From Citreicella sp. C3M06 (GTDB taxonomy: Bacteria; Pseudomonadota; Alphaproteobacteria; Rhodobacterales; Rhodobacteraceae), in NCBI RefSeq assembly GCF_018860705.1, contig NZ_JAHKQA010000076.1:1-64000 (forward strand): a stretch of DNA of 64,000 nucleotides. The letters are read 5' to 3'. The stretch's first letter is position 1. Each line of letters opens with the position of its first letter. Of this stretch, positions 46,863 to 54,691 are shown one piece after another. The notes below the pieces were generated by a model. The model worked only from the letters and a program-made list of their open reading frames with translations. It was not told the origin of the DNA and made no database searches. The translations under genes and the position numbers were made by a program.

Positions 46863-47533
46863 CCCGCGCCGCGTTCGGTGCGGATCAGGGTCGGCGCCTT
46901 TGGGTTGGGTTCGATCTTGCGGCGCAGGCGCAGGATCAGCACGTCGATGGTGCGGTCGAACACCTCGCCGCCATCGCTGCGGGTGCGCTCAAGCAGCTGG
47001 TCGCGCGACAGCACCTGTCGCGGCGATTTCACGAAGGCCTCGAGCAGCAGGAATTCGGCGTTTGTCAGCGCGGTCTGCGCACCGCCGGGGCTTTTCAGCT
47101 GCCGCGAATCAAAGTCGATCACCCAGCCGGCAAAGCCGCGCCGGTCGTGATCCAGTGCCGGAGGCTGCGCAGCGCCCGAGCGGCGCAATACTGCCTTGAT
47201 CCGGGCCACCAATTCGCGCGGATTGAACGGTTTGACGACATAATCGTCGGCCCCCATCTCAAGCCCGAGAATGCGATCGACATCGCCGCCAAGGCCGGTC
47301 AGCATGATGATCGGAATCTGCGATCCGGCCCGCAGGCGCTGGGCGATGGCCAGCCCGTCGCCATCGGGCAGCCGCAGATCGAGCAGAATCAGGTCGGGCG
47401 TCGCGGCCTTGATCGCCGGGCCGATCTGCGCGGCGCACTCGGCCTCGCCGATTTGCCAGCCCTGTGCGGTCAACTCGAAGCGCAGCAGATCGCGCATGTC
47501 TGCGTCGTCGTCGACGATGAGAATTCTGACCAT
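46829..47533 (-). CDS. OmpR/PhoB-family response regulator
   Basis: A 234-residue transcription factor. The receiver domain has acidic residues Asp8-Asp10, phospho-acceptor Asp52 in PDLILLDLRLPDGDG, and the Lys of DDYVVKPFNPRELVARIKAV. The C-terminal winged helix is LTNAEFLLLEAFVKSPRQVL, RTIDVLILRLRRKIE and IRTERGAGYVFD. Likely output partner of the hybrid kinase with which its 3' end overlaps tail-to-tail. Targets are probably nearby (fru genes or the solute-binding gene), which I infer only from position. Confidence 0.92.
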   Translation of the reverse strand: MVRILIVDDDADMRDLLRFELTAQGWQIGEAECAAQIGPAIKAATPDLILLDLRLPDGDGLAIAQRLRAGSQIPIIMLTGLGGDVDRILGLEMGADDYVVKPFNPRELVARIKAVLRRSGAAQPPALDHDRRGFAGWVIDFDSRQLKSPGGAQTALTNAEFLLLEAFVKSPRQVLSRDQLLERTRSDGGEVFDRTIDVLILRLRRKIEPNPKAPTLIRTERGAGYVFDTEVTRL

Positions 47534-47679
47534 GCGCCCTGTTCCTCGCGAAGTGAGCAGCAGGTAGCGTGTTGTGCGCTTGCGGGCAACCATGCGCGCT
47601 GGGCGTGGGGCAGTTGCTGGCGCCCTGCGGCGCTTCGGTGATAGGCTTTGCTCCAAATGCCATTCGAAGGAGCTTTTCG

Positions 47680-49200
47680 ATGCTGACCGAACCTCTCAAC
47701 GCCCTGACCGCCCGCACCATGGACGCCTGCGGCAGCCCTGCCGCGCTGGACGTGGCGGGCGGCATGGCCGTGGTTTCTCCCGTTACCGGCGAGACCGTGG
47801 CGACGCTGGCGGTGCACTCTGCCGCCGATGCGCAGGCCGCGGTGGATCTTGCAAGCGCCGCCTTCAAGAGCTGGCGCATGGTGCCGGCGCCGCGCCGCGG
47901 CGAGCTGGTGCGCCTGTTCGGCGAAGAGCTGCGCCGCGCCAAGGAAGACCTTGGCCGCATGGTGTCGATCGAGGCGGGAAAATCGCCCTCCGAAGGGCTG
48001 GGCGAAGTGCAGGAGATGATCGACATCTGCGATTTCGCCGTCGGCCTGTCGCGCCAGCTTTACGGTCTGACCATCGCCACCGAGCGTCCCGGCCACCGGA
48101 TGATGGAAACATGGCACCCGCTGGGGGTGGTTGGCATCATCACCGCGTTCAACTTCCCCTGCGCGCCGTGGTGCTGGAACGCGGCGCTGGCGCTGGTCTG
48201 CGGTGACCCGGTGCTGTGGAAGCCCTCGGAAAAGACCCCGCTGACGGCGCTGGCGGTGCAGGCGGTATTCGAGCGCGCGGTCGAACGCTTTGGCGATGCG
48301 CCCGAGGGGCTGTCGCAGGTGCTGGTCGGCGGGCCGGAACTGGGCGAAGCGCTGACCGACAGCTCCAAGGTGGCGCTGGTGTCGGCCACCGGATCGACCC
48401 GTATGGGCCGCATCGTCGGCCCCAAGGTCGCGGCGCGCTTTGGCCGCTGCATTCTAGAGCTCGGCGGCAATAACGCGGGCATCGTCTGCCCCAGCGCCGA
48501 CATGGATATGGCCCTGCGCGCCATCGCCTTTGGCGCTATGGGCACCGCCGGGCAGCGCTGCACCACCATGCGCCGCCTGTTCGTACACGAAAGCGTCTAT
48601 GACCAGATCGTGCCGGCGCTGAAAAAGGCCTATGCCAGCGTGTCGGTCGGCAATCCGCTGACCTCTGGCGCGCTGGTTGGTCCGCTGATCGATCGCGCGG
48701 CGTTCGACAGCATGACCGCCGCGCTGAAAGAGGCCGCCGAGCTGGGCGGCACCGTGCATGGTGGCAGCCGCGAGGCGGTCGAGGGCGAGGCGGCCTATTA
48801 CGTCAAGCCCGCCATCGTCGAGATGCCGGTTCATGACGGCCCGGTCCTGCGCGAGACCTTTGCGCCGATCCTGTATGTGATGAAATACAGCGATTTCGAT
48901 GCCGCGCTCGAGGCGCATAACGCTGTCGGGGGCGGGTTGTCGTCGTCGATCTTCACCACCGACCTGCGCGAGATGGAAACCTTCCTGTCGGCGCGCGGTT
49001 CTGACTGCGGCATCGCCAACGTCAATATCGGCACTTCGGGGGCCGAGATTGGCGGCGCGTTTGGCGGTGAAAAGGAAACCGGCGGTGGGCGCGAATCCGG
49101 CTCGGATGCATGGCGCGCCTACATGCGGCGGGCGACCAACACCATCAACTACAGCCGCGAGCTGCCGCTGGCGCAGGGCGTGACCTTCGACATCGGCTGA
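47680..49200 (+). CDS. ALDH7-type aldehyde dehydrogenase (aminoadipate-semialdehyde / piperideine-6-carboxylate)
   Basis: A 506-residue NAD(P)-dependent dehydrogenase. VVGIITAFNFPCAPWCWNAA, the WKPSEKTPLTALAVQAVF NAD site, GSTRMGRIVGPKVAARFGRC, the active-site Glu in LELGGNNAGIVCPSADMDMA and catalytic Cys in GTAGQRCTTMRRLFVHESVY. The Asn-rich ELGGNNA and TAGQRCTT forms are those of the antiquitin/AmaB branch, which oxidises alpha-aminoadipate semialdehyde in lysine catabolism. GAAGGAG before the ATG. Divergent from the regulator gene. Confidence 0.88.
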   Translation: MLTEPLNALTARTMDACGSPAALDVAGGMAVVSPVTGETVATLAVHSAADAQAAVDLASAAFKSWRMVPAPRRGELVRLFGEELRRAKEDLGRMVSIEAGKSPSEGLGEVQEMIDICDFAVGLSRQLYGLTIATERPGHRMMETWHPLGVVGIITAFNFPCAPWCWNAALALVCGDPVLWKPSEKTPLTALAVQAVFERAVERFGDAPEGLSQVLVGGPELGEALTDSSKVALVSATGSTRMGRIVGPKVAARFGRCILELGGNNAGIVCPSADMDMALRAIAFGAMGTAGQRCTTMRRLFVHESVYDQIVPALKKAYASVSVGNPLTSGALVGPLIDRAAFDSMTAALKEAAELGGTVHGGSREAVEGEAAYYVKPAIVEMPVHDGPVLRETFAPILYVMKYSDFDAALEAHNAVGGGLSSSIFTTDLREMETFLSARGSDCGIANVNIGTSGAEIGGAFGGEKETGGGRESGSDAWRAYMRRATNTINYSRELPLAQGVTFDIG

Positions 49201-49211
49201 AGCATGGGCAT

Positions 49212-49232
49212 GGCGGGGCAGGGTGCCCCGCC
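49212..49232. terminator. Hairpin between ALDH and hisA
   Basis: GGCGGGGC, five-base loop, GCCCCGCC in the 39-base gap between convergent genes. No clear T-run. Confidence 0.65.
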
Positions 49233-49239
49233 GCGTTCC

Positions 49240-49959
49240 TCAGCGCAGCGCCTCGAGCGCCTCCTTGAGATCAATTGCGCCATCATAAAGCGCCCGACCC
49301 GAAATCGCACCGTTCAGCGCCGCGCCGCAATCGCGCAACGCCTTCAGATCCCTGATCGAGGACACCCCGCCCGAGGCAATGACCGGAATGGTCACCGCCT
49401 GCGCCATGGCGGCGGTGTAGGTGACATTGGGCCCCTGCATCGCGCCATCGCGGTTGATGTCGGTATAGATGATCGCCGCAACCCCATCATCCTGAAAGCT
49501 TTTCGCCAGCTCGACCGCGTCGACATCGGTGATCTCGGCCCAGCCTTTGGTGGCGACCATGCCATCCTTTGCGTCGATGCCCACCGCGATCTTGCCGGGA
49601 AAGGCGGCGGCGGCCTCGCGCACCAGCGCCGGGTTCTCGACCGCGACGGTGCCAAGGATCACCCGTGCCAGCCCCCGCTCGAGCCACATCTCGATGGTGG
49701 CCATATCGCGGATGCCGCCGCCAAGCTGGGCAGGGGTGTTGGTCAGCCGCAGGATCTCTTCGACCGCGGCCCCGTTCACCGGCTCGCCAGCGAAGGCTCC
49801 GTTGAGATCGACCAGATGCAGCCATTCGCACCCGGCGGCGACGAATTCCAGCGCCTGCGCGGCGGGGTTGTCATTGAAGACCGTGGCCTTGTCCATGTCG
49901 CCGCGAAGCAGGCGAACGGCCTTGCCGTCCTTGAGGTCGATGGCTGGGTAAAGGATCAT
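49240..49959 (-). CDS. hisA: Phosphoribosylformimino-5-aminoimidazole carboxamide ribotide isomerase (or HisA-like)
   Basis: A 239-residue (beta-alpha)8 isomerase of histidine synthesis. [20 protein letters not shown] gives the catalytic Asp8; [16 protein letters not shown] carries the second catalytic Asp; [13 protein letters not shown] and [16 protein letters not shown] are the phosphate-binding loops. Length fits. Normally next to hisF/hisH; here it stands alone between an ALDH and a tRNA gene, on the side I can see. GTC ATG start at 49959 chosen from family N-termini. Confidence 0.93.
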   Translation of the reverse strand: MILYPAIDLKDGKAVRLLRGDMDKATVFNDNPAAQALEFVAAGCEWLHLVDLNGAFAGEPVNGAAVEEILRLTNTPAQLGGGIRDMATIEMWLERGLARVILGTVAVENPALVREAAAAFPGKIAVGIDAKDGMVATKGWAEITDVDAVELAKSFQDDGVAAIIYTDINRDGAMQGPNVTYTAAMAQAVTIPVIASGGVSSIRDLKALRDCGAALNGAISGRALYDGAIDLKEALEALR

Positions 49960-50188
49960 GACGTCCACACAATTCTGTTTTGTCCTACATTTCATGAGAC
50001 GGGCCGTGATGCAATCGGCCCTTGCGCAGAGCCTCCTGCGCAGGACAGGCGCGCTGCCCGCAGGTGCCTCGCACCGGGCGCGAAATTCTGCGCGCAGACG
50101 CTCCAGCCGGTCTTGCCCGCCGGAATTTGCTCTGCTAAACGCTCGTCAGCGCCTTGGTCGCCCCATCGGGGTGCACCGCGCCAAAGGT

Positions 50189-50264
50189 GCCCCTATAGCT
50201 CAGCTGGTAGAGCAACTGATTTGTAATCAGTAGGTCCGCGGTTCGAGTCCGTGTGGGGGCACCA
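50189..50264 (+). tRNA. tRNA-Thr (anticodon TGT)
   Basis: A 76-base cloverleaf with CCA encoded. Acceptor GCCCCTA pairs TGGGGGC (one G-T); D-arm GCTCAGCTGGTAGAGC; anticodon arm ACTGATTTGTAATCAGT with anticodon TGT reading ACA; T-arm CGCGGTTCGAGTCCGTG. Its 3' end is the left attachment site of the prophage that follows. Confidence 0.97.
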
Positions 50265-50307
50265 TATCACAAAAACACCCCTGATTTTGCTTCGTTTTTG
50301 ACGATAA

Positions 50308-50337
50308 GTGCCACACGGAAAATTGGGCGTGGGGCAC
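50308..50337 (-). terminator. Hairpin behind the integrase gene
   Basis: GTGCCACACG and CGTGGGGCAC pair over 10 bases with one mismatch, and leftward reading continues into TTATCGTCAAAAACG. It begins two bases beyond the integrase stop. It may end the leftward transcript, or form an integrase arm site. Confidence 0.45.
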
Positions 50338-50338
50338 C

Positions 50339-51430
50339 TCAACCCCAAACGATGTTTGAAATGCCCGACAAGGCCTGCTGCGAAAGCACGCTCCGCTGGG
50401 CTGTCTGTGTGTAAATTCTCGTTGTGGATGGCTGGGTGTGAGACAGCACCGCACCAATCTGTTGCTCGTTGGCCCCGGCCTCCGCGAGCATGGTCGCCAT
50501 GCCTTTCCTCACCCCGTGCGAGGAGCGATTCTGAAGCCCGGCGTCATCGCACCAGCGGCGCACGCGGGTCCTCAGTGTCTCGACATTCTTGAACGGCTTT
50601 CCGCGCTCCGAAAGCAGGTAGGCGGGGCCAACGACCGGCATCGCCCGGATCGTCCGAAGCAGTGGTGGCAGGATTGGCATCGAGACGGGTGCGCTGCCCT
50701 TCTTTCCTGGCTGCCACTCCAACCATACCGCGCCATTGCGTGTCACCTCATGATGCCGCCCGAGGTGGCATAGGTCGCCGATGCGCGCGCCGGTGAACAT
50801 CGCGAGCGTGAGCCACAGAAACGCCATGCTGCCGGGAGGATGCGACTTTGCGAATTGTCGCATGTCGGCGGCAGTCCACGGCGTTGTACCGCCCTTGCTC
50901 TTGTGGATCTTCGCGATGCCCTGCGCCGGGTTGTTCTCCATGGCGCCGGTCTCGATTGCGAAGGTATACATCGCCTTCGCCGCCTTCATCATGTTGTCGG
51001 CTTCAGCCGGCGTTGCGGCGCGCGCATTGCGGACACGGATGAGGGCGTGCTGGGGAAGATTCAGATGCAGGTCGCCGTAGCGGTCACCATCATCGTCGAG
51101 GTGGTCACAGAGGCGACTGAGCAAGCTGCGGCGTTGCTTGAGTGTGGACGGGCTGGCGTTGCCGCCCTCTACCATCTTCTCAAGATGCGCCAGGTATCTC
51201 AGGCGCAGCCCGTCAAGGCTTTCGCGCGGGACCTCTGGCGCTGCTGGCTCTCCCTGCCATTTCTCGCCGACGCGCGCGGCGCGGTAGTGTTCAAGGAAAT
51301 CCGGGTGTTCCGGGCCAACTGGCACGGTGGTTCTTTTACCCTTTTGCCCTTTCATTCGGACGATATGCCGAGTGTTGCCCGAAGGCAGTTGCTCGGAGTA
51401 CCAGCCGGGGAATGGGTTCGGGGGCGTCAT
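50339..51430 (-). CDS. int: Tyrosine-recombinase integrase
   Basis: A 363-residue site-specific recombinase. An N-terminal SAM-like core-binding domain spans about residues 70-170; the catalytic domain (about 175-355) has Arg in MFTGARIGDLCHLGRH, HGVRKGMATMLAEAGANEQQ (HxxR), LSHTQPSTTRIYTQTAQRSV with His/Thr and the nucleophile Tyr in RIYTQ. It should integrate and excise the prophage at the tRNA-Thr 3' end, 75 bases away. Overlaps the next upstream gene by ATGA, so it is the last gene of a leftward operon starting near 52996. Confidence 0.95.
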   Translation of the reverse strand: MTPPNPFPGWYSEQLPSGNTRHIVRMKGQKGKRTTVPVGPEHPDFLEHYRAARVGEKWQGEPAAPEVPRESLDGLRLRYLAHLEKMVEGGNASPSTLKQRRSLLSRLCDHLDDDGDRYGDLHLNLPQHALIRVRNARAATPAEADNMMKAAKAMYTFAIETGAMENNPAQGIAKIHKSKGGTTPWTAADMRQFAKSHPPGSMAFLWLTLAMFTGARIGDLCHLGRHHEVTRNGAVWLEWQPGKKGSAPVSMPILPPLLRTIRAMPVVGPAYLLSERGKPFKNVETLRTRVRRWCDDAGLQNRSSHGVRKGMATMLAEAGANEQQIGAVLSHTQPSTTRIYTQTAQRSVLSQQALSGISNIVWG

Positions 51431-51615
51431 TTTTCACCGTATCGCTTGAGCGATGTTACCTGCTTGCCGCGATTCTCGTCAGCGTCATAGCCGAATTTCA
51501 CGCCGTCCGGGCCGACCGACACGATGCGGGCGCGAGGTTCGAGGGCTCTGACTGCCTTCCACGCGTCCTCAATCTGCCGCGGGGTCGGCATGGAAGGGGC
51601 TGCTGCTTTTGCCAT
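51427..51615 (-). CDS. Small basic protein next to integrase (possible excisionase role)
   Basis: A 62-residue protein (MAKAAAPSMPTPRQIEDAWK then AVRALEPRARIVSVGPDGVK). No helix-turn-helix that I can point to. Size and direct translational coupling to int recall recombination directionality factors; family unknown. GAGAGG lies upstream of the ATG. Confidence 0.65.
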   Translation of the reverse strand: MAKAAAPSMPTPRQIEDAWKAVRALEPRARIVSVGPDGVKFGYDADENRGKQVTSLKRYGEK

Positions 51616-51619
51616 GATC

Positions 51620-51745
51620 TTAACCTCTCGGCTTGTCGGCTGGCAGGATCTCACGCTGCCAAGCATCGTGTCCGAGGGCAAGAAACGCATCGAGGGCAAC
51701 GCAGGATGTCGCGCAGCCGATTAGCACTTTGAAAGGGCGGATCAT
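51620..51745 (-). CDS. Tiny membrane protein 1
   Basis: A 41-residue peptide, MIRPFKVLIGCATSCVALDA then FLALGHDAWQREILPADKPR. The first 25 residues could form a membrane helix. Start overlaps the preceding stop (ATGA), and the gap to the int-proximal gene is four bases. Function unknown. Confidence 0.6.
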   Translation of the reverse strand: MIRPFKVLIGCATSCVALDAFLALGHDAWQREILPADKPRG

Positions 51746-51843
51746 CCGAGCCACCCCGCAAGCGCGCTGATGCCTTCGGCCACGCCGTATGCCAGCAGCG
51801 CGGTGATGCCGGCGCCGGGCAGGATCCACATGACCGGGTTCAT
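51742..51843 (-). CDS. Tiny membrane protein 2
   Basis: A 33-residue peptide, MNPVMWILPGAGITALLAYG then VAEGISALAGWLG: almost wholly hydrophobic, one membrane helix. It has four-base overlaps with both neighbours. Function unknown. Confidence 0.6.
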   Translation of the reverse strand: MNPVMWILPGAGITALLAYGVAEGISALAGWLG

Positions 51844-52070
51844 GCCAGCACCGGCCACATGCGAAACGCCAGCCACGTCGCCAGCCCGATGATCGTCAGA
51901 AGGGCGATGATGATGTACCACGCGGCGGCCGCGACGGTGTTGTCCTCCGGATCGGGTGAACGGTGCGGCGGGCAAAGGATGCTTGCGGGCTCGACACTCC
52001 ATGCGTCGAGCTTGTCGCCGCTCTGGTAGGAGGTCAGTGCCTCTGGTGTGCGGATGTCGGGGTTGGTCAT
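51840..52070 (-). CDS. Small single-pass membrane protein
   Basis: A 76-residue protein: polar N-terminus of about 45 residues with YQSGDKLDAWSVEPASILCP, then a transmembrane segment WYIIIALLTIIGLATWLAF near the C-terminus. CAGGAGA precedes the ATG. Tail-anchored layout. Function unknown. Confidence 0.68.
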   Translation of the reverse strand: MTNPDIRTPEALTSYQSGDKLDAWSVEPASILCPPHRSPDPEDNTVAAAAWYIIIALLTIIGLATWLAFRMWPVLA

Positions 52071-52133
52071 CGCCGGGTTCTCCTGTCTGGCTCATTGGAA
52101 GGCGCCCCCAGCGTGGGGGCGCTGACCGATGGG

Positions 52134-52340
52134 TCAGGCGGCGCGGTCTCTGATCGAGGCCAGCAGTCGCCGCGCGGTCTGGTGGTCGGAAAAGGTTGCC
52201 TGCGGATGATCGAGGACCAATCGGCAGGCCGACGTGACGGTGGTGATGTCGTACAGTGCCGCGTCTGCCATGACCTCGCAGGCATACCAGCGCGCGAGAT
52301 CTTCGTGCTCGATTGGTCCGTGTCTGGGGCCGTGGGTCAT
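52134..52340 (-). CDS. Small phage protein
   Basis: A 68-residue soluble protein (MTHGPRHGPIEHEDLARWYA, CEVMADAALYDITTVTSACR). CAGGAAACC before the ATG; ATGA overlap with the gene upstream. No family recognised. Confidence 0.65.
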   Translation of the reverse strand: MTHGPRHGPIEHEDLARWYACEVMADAALYDITTVTSACRLVLDHPQATFSDHQTARRLLASIRDRAA

Positions 52341-52627
52341 GGCTGGGTTTCCTGGTATCTGGCGCGCCACGCACTCAGCAGGTCGGGCAATGTTCCCGCG
52401 CCGACGCCGATGTTTGCGGCGCGCAGGCGCACGTGGGTGGCGGTGATCGTGATGCTGATACCGTGGCGCGGTGCCATGTCGGCGATGTCGGAGGCAATCT
52501 TCTGGGGCAGGGGTATGCCGATCTGCGCTTCGGCGGCGGCGATGTGATCGGCAAATTTGCGAAACGTGGCGCGCTGTTCCGCGGATATCAGCGCGCCGGC
52601 CGGGATCTGCTGCGCGGGGGTGTTCAT
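52337..52627 (-). CDS. Small phage protein
   Basis: A 96-residue protein with helical N-terminal half (AEQRATFRKFADHIAAAEAQ) and ISITITATHVRLRAANIGVG in the second half. ATGA overlaps at both ends. No family recognised. Confidence 0.65.
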   Translation of the reverse strand: MNTPAQQIPAGALISAEQRATFRKFADHIAAAEAQIGIPLPQKIASDIADMAPRHGISITITATHVRLRAANIGVGAGTLPDLLSAWRARYQETQP

Positions 52628-52965
52628 GCTGCATCGCCGCCGAACATGCGCGAGATGACGGCGCGGGTGCGGGGCAGGGCCCGGATCCGTGCGGCATCAA
52701 TTGGGTTCGCACTGGGGGCAGGGGGCAGCGGATCGGGGTCGCCTTCGACGATCACCTCGACGAAGGGGGCGTCGGGGATGGCGGCGTGGCCGGGAAGGTG
52801 GCTGGGCATTGCATCCAGCCGTGCGATCTGCCGGGCGCTGAGCGGCTGCCCGCGGGCGGCCTTGGCGTCAAGCCAGGCGGATTGCAGCGCCGCCGGGCCG
52901 CCATGGGAAAGTTCCGGGGTGCAGAGCGTCTTGGCAAGTACTGTGAATTTCTTGGGAATGAGCAT
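52624..52965 (-). CDS. First gene of the leftward small-gene operon
   Basis: A 113-residue soluble protein (MLIPKKFTVLAKTLCTPELS, RIRALPRTRAVISRMFGGDA). I use the ATG at 52965 because GGAGG lies five bases upstream; a longer reading from 52977 lacks a ribosome site. It lies behind the TTGACA promoter with an operator in its spacer. No family recognised. Confidence 0.65.
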   Translation of the reverse strand: MLIPKKFTVLAKTLCTPELSHGGPAALQSAWLDAKAARGQPLSARQIARLDAMPSHLPGHAAIPDAPFVEVIVEGDPDPLPPAPSANPIDAARIRALPRTRAVISRMFGGDAA

Positions 52966-52995
52966 CGCTGCCTCCATCGGGGTTGATGGTTATGC

Positions 52996-53024
52996 AAGAT
53001 GCAGGGGAATTTTACCCCTGTCAA
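52996..53024 (-). promoter_or_regulatory. Leftward promoter of the small-gene/integrase operon
   Basis: Leftward reading gives TTGACA (53024 to 53019), a 17-base spacer made of the operator plus TG, then CATCTT as a weak -10. The repressor should block it directly. Confidence 0.65.
53004..53018. promoter_or_regulatory. Phage operator copy A
   Basis: GGGGAATTTTACCCC, lying inside the spacer of the leftward promoter. Exact reverse complement of copy B 12 bases away. Confidence 0.8.
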
Positions 53025-53030
53025 TAAAAA

Positions 53031-53045
53031 GGGGTAAAATTCCCC
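53031..53045. promoter_or_regulatory. Phage operator copy B
   Basis: GGGGTAAAATTCCCC. Near-identical to the operator at 54664 in the repressor/Cro region (GGGGTAAAAATCCCC). Confidence 0.8.
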
Positions 53046-53193
53046 CATAAAAGTTGCTGGTCGCGTTTGGCATGGCTAGAGTGGGGTGCGCTGCATGGTA
53101 TGGCGCACAGCAAAAAGCCTGGCTCGGGGTGGGCGGGGTGAGCACCGAGAAATTCCTCGAATTCCGTGCTAGATCCAATTCAGGAGGTGTCAG

Positions 53194-53796
53194 ATGCTGG
53201 CCACAGAGTTTTTCGATCTTTCGCTGTCTTTGCAGGCAGCTCTCGCTGCAGGGTACTTGGGCTATGTCACTGCGTACGCGGGGTTCCGGCGTGATCATGC
53301 GGCGACAGATGTTGTATTCATCTCTCTTGCGTTCGCTTCGCTCGCGATGCTCGCGTTCGTACTTCTTGAGCGGTTCGGTCCGGTCGCCAGCTTCATCGCT
53401 GCTTTCGTGACGAGCCTGCTAAGTGCGGGGCTATGGCGAAAGTGGGGGCGGAAGGGTTGGCTTTGGTGCGTGGGAAGCGTTGGCGTACATCGCGATGACG
53501 GTGCGCATGGCGCATGGTCTGGTATTGTCCAGACTGACCGACGCGTGGGCCAAGTGTCGGTCCATACCGTCGGTGGGCGGGTGCTCTACATGAACGATCG
53601 CTCGAAGTACCACGACGCGCCATGGGGTGGGCTGTATCTCGGCGGAGATGGATCGGTCGTTATGGTCGTAGAGGAAGAAGAGTTGAGCGACGGAAGAGAG
53701 GAGGAGCGCACCGGCATCAATGACGAGCTCATGGGGGCGAGAATGACATACATCCCAGCAAGCCACGTTGCGCGGGTCAACATCCGAATGAAATAG
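53194..53796 (+). CDS. Two-to-three-pass membrane protein, possible moron
   Basis: A 200-residue protein: hydrophobic segments at about 10-30 (LSLQAALAAGYLGYVTAYAG), 37-60 (TDVVFISLAFASLAMLAFVL) and 63-80, then a soluble beta-rich domain of about 110 residues (GAWSGIVQTDRRVGQVSVHT, WGGLYLGGDGSVVMVVEEEE). CAGGAGGTGTCAG precedes the ATG. The gene is AT-richer than its neighbours, lies alone between the integrase operon and the repressor, and points opposite to both. That is a classic place for lysogenic-conversion or exclusion genes. No function proposed. Confidence 0.75.
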   Translation: MLATEFFDLSLSLQAALAAGYLGYVTAYAGFRRDHAATDVVFISLAFASLAMLAFVLLERFGPVASFIAAFVTSLLSAGLWRKWGRKGWLWCVGSVGVHRDDGAHGAWSGIVQTDRRVGQVSVHTVGGRVLYMNDRSKYHDAPWGGLYLGGDGSVVMVVEEEELSDGREEERTGINDELMGARMTYIPASHVARVNIRMK

Positions 53797-53797
53797 G

Positions 53798-53953
53798 TTA
53801 CTTCTTCGGTGGCGGCTTTAAGGTGCTGGTCATCCTGTTCGGGGAGGCGCTGGCGCCAGGCGGGGTTGTGCCTCTTGGGCTTGCGCTTTGGGTGATCGGC
53901 TTGGGCGATGCGCCATCAGTCATCGATGTTGGCTTTCGGGGTTTGTCAGTCAT
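53798..53953 (-). CDS. Short Pro/Ser/Thr-rich peptide gene downstream of repressor
   Basis: A 51-codon reading, MTDKPRKPTSMTDGASPKPI then TQSASPRGTTPPGASASPNR and a Lys-rich end, with GGGACAGGAAA just before the ATG. It lies 20 bases after the repressor stop on the same strand. Composition is low-complexity and disordered, so it may be chance. Confidence 0.4.
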   Translation of the reverse strand: MTDKPRKPTSMTDGASPKPITQSASPRGTTPPGASASPNRMTSTLKPPPKK

Positions 53954-53973
53954 TTTCCTGTCCCGGCATAAGG

Positions 53974-54603
53974 TTACACCTTCCTTGCCAGGTCAGAGGG
54001 CCATGCCAGTCGCACGCGCGCCGCCCATTTTAACCGCTTGTTCCACATTGTCTGTGCGCCGGGGTTCAGTGAAATCAGGTGGAACAGGCCCGGCTCGTCG
54101 CCTGCCTTGACCTGCTTCACCCAGCCCATGCCGTCCTCATCCTCGACGACGCAGCGGTGGCCGATTACGTCGCTGGGGATGCCGTTATCGGTTTCGCGGG
54201 TGTAGAACAGGAGATCGCCTGCGCTGTACGTTGGCTCCATACTGTCGCCCTCGACCTCGACTGCGACGATGCCGTGCGGGGGCAGGCCGGGCGGGCATTC
54301 GACCTGGGGGCCGTCGCCTTTGGCGTAGGCGTCGAACACGGGAACCTGAGCGCCTGCGCCAACTTTTCCTGCTATTGCAATGGTGTTTGGCTTGCTGATC
54401 TGTCCGGCCATGAAGGCTTCCATGCTCACGCCAAACGCGTGCGCGACTTTAATAGCGTCATCAACATTCGTGCTACGGCTTTTACCTTGAAGGAATCCCT
54501 TGAATTGCTCGTAGGACACGTCAGCGCTGGCCGTAACCTCGCGGAGGGAGCGGCCAGTCACGCTTAGGGCAGATGCCAGCGCCTCTTTGAAGGTTCGGAA
54601 CAT
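53974..54603 (-). CDS. S24-family phage repressor (CI-like)
   Basis: A 209-residue repressor. N-terminal helix-turn-helix about residues 18-50 (SLREVTASADVSYEQFKGFL) and C-terminal LexA-like S24 protease domain with the nucleophile Ser121 in EVEGDSMEPTYSAGDLLFYT, and a cleavage Ala-Gly in KVGAGAQVP. RecA-stimulated self-cleavage should induce the prophage on DNA damage. No Shine-Dalgarno site precedes the ATG; an operator abuts it, and a TATATT lies just six bases ahead, so the message may be leaderless like the lambda cI message from PRM. Confidence 0.92.
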   Translation of the reverse strand: MFRTFKEALASALSVTGRSLREVTASADVSYEQFKGFLQGKSRSTNVDDAIKVAHAFGVSMEAFMAGQISKPNTIAIAGKVGAGAQVPVFDAYAKGDGPQVECPPGLPPHGIVAVEVEGDSMEPTYSAGDLLFYTRETDNGIPSDVIGHRCVVEDEDGMGWVKQVKAGDEPGLFHLISLNPGAQTMWNKRLKWAARVRLAWPSDLARKV

Positions 54604-54679
54604 GGGTAAAATATACCTAGTGCGATAGGGTTGTGGCATGGCGTAAGTTTACCCTTGTATTATGGGGTAAAAATCCCCC
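54604..54679. promoter_or_regulatory. Divergent operator region between repressor and Cro-like gene
   Basis: Three related sites: GGGTAAAATATACC (54604-54617), AAGTTTACCC in inverse orientation (about 54645-54654) and GGGGTAAAAATCCCC (54664-54678). The last fills the 18-base spacer between TTGTAT and CATAAC of the rightward promoter. A lambda OR-like arrangement. Confidence 0.75.
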
Positions 54680-54691
54680 ATAACTTTGCGC

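Noticed and set aside
50265-50338. Second att copy near the integrase
   Set aside because: The GTGTGGGGGCACC-like similarity to the tRNA 3' end is short and part of a hairpin; a true attR should lie beyond the right edge.
54079-54567. Plus-strand open frame opposite the repressor
   Set aside because: Antisense shadow; the minus strand has the HTH and S24 Ser motif.
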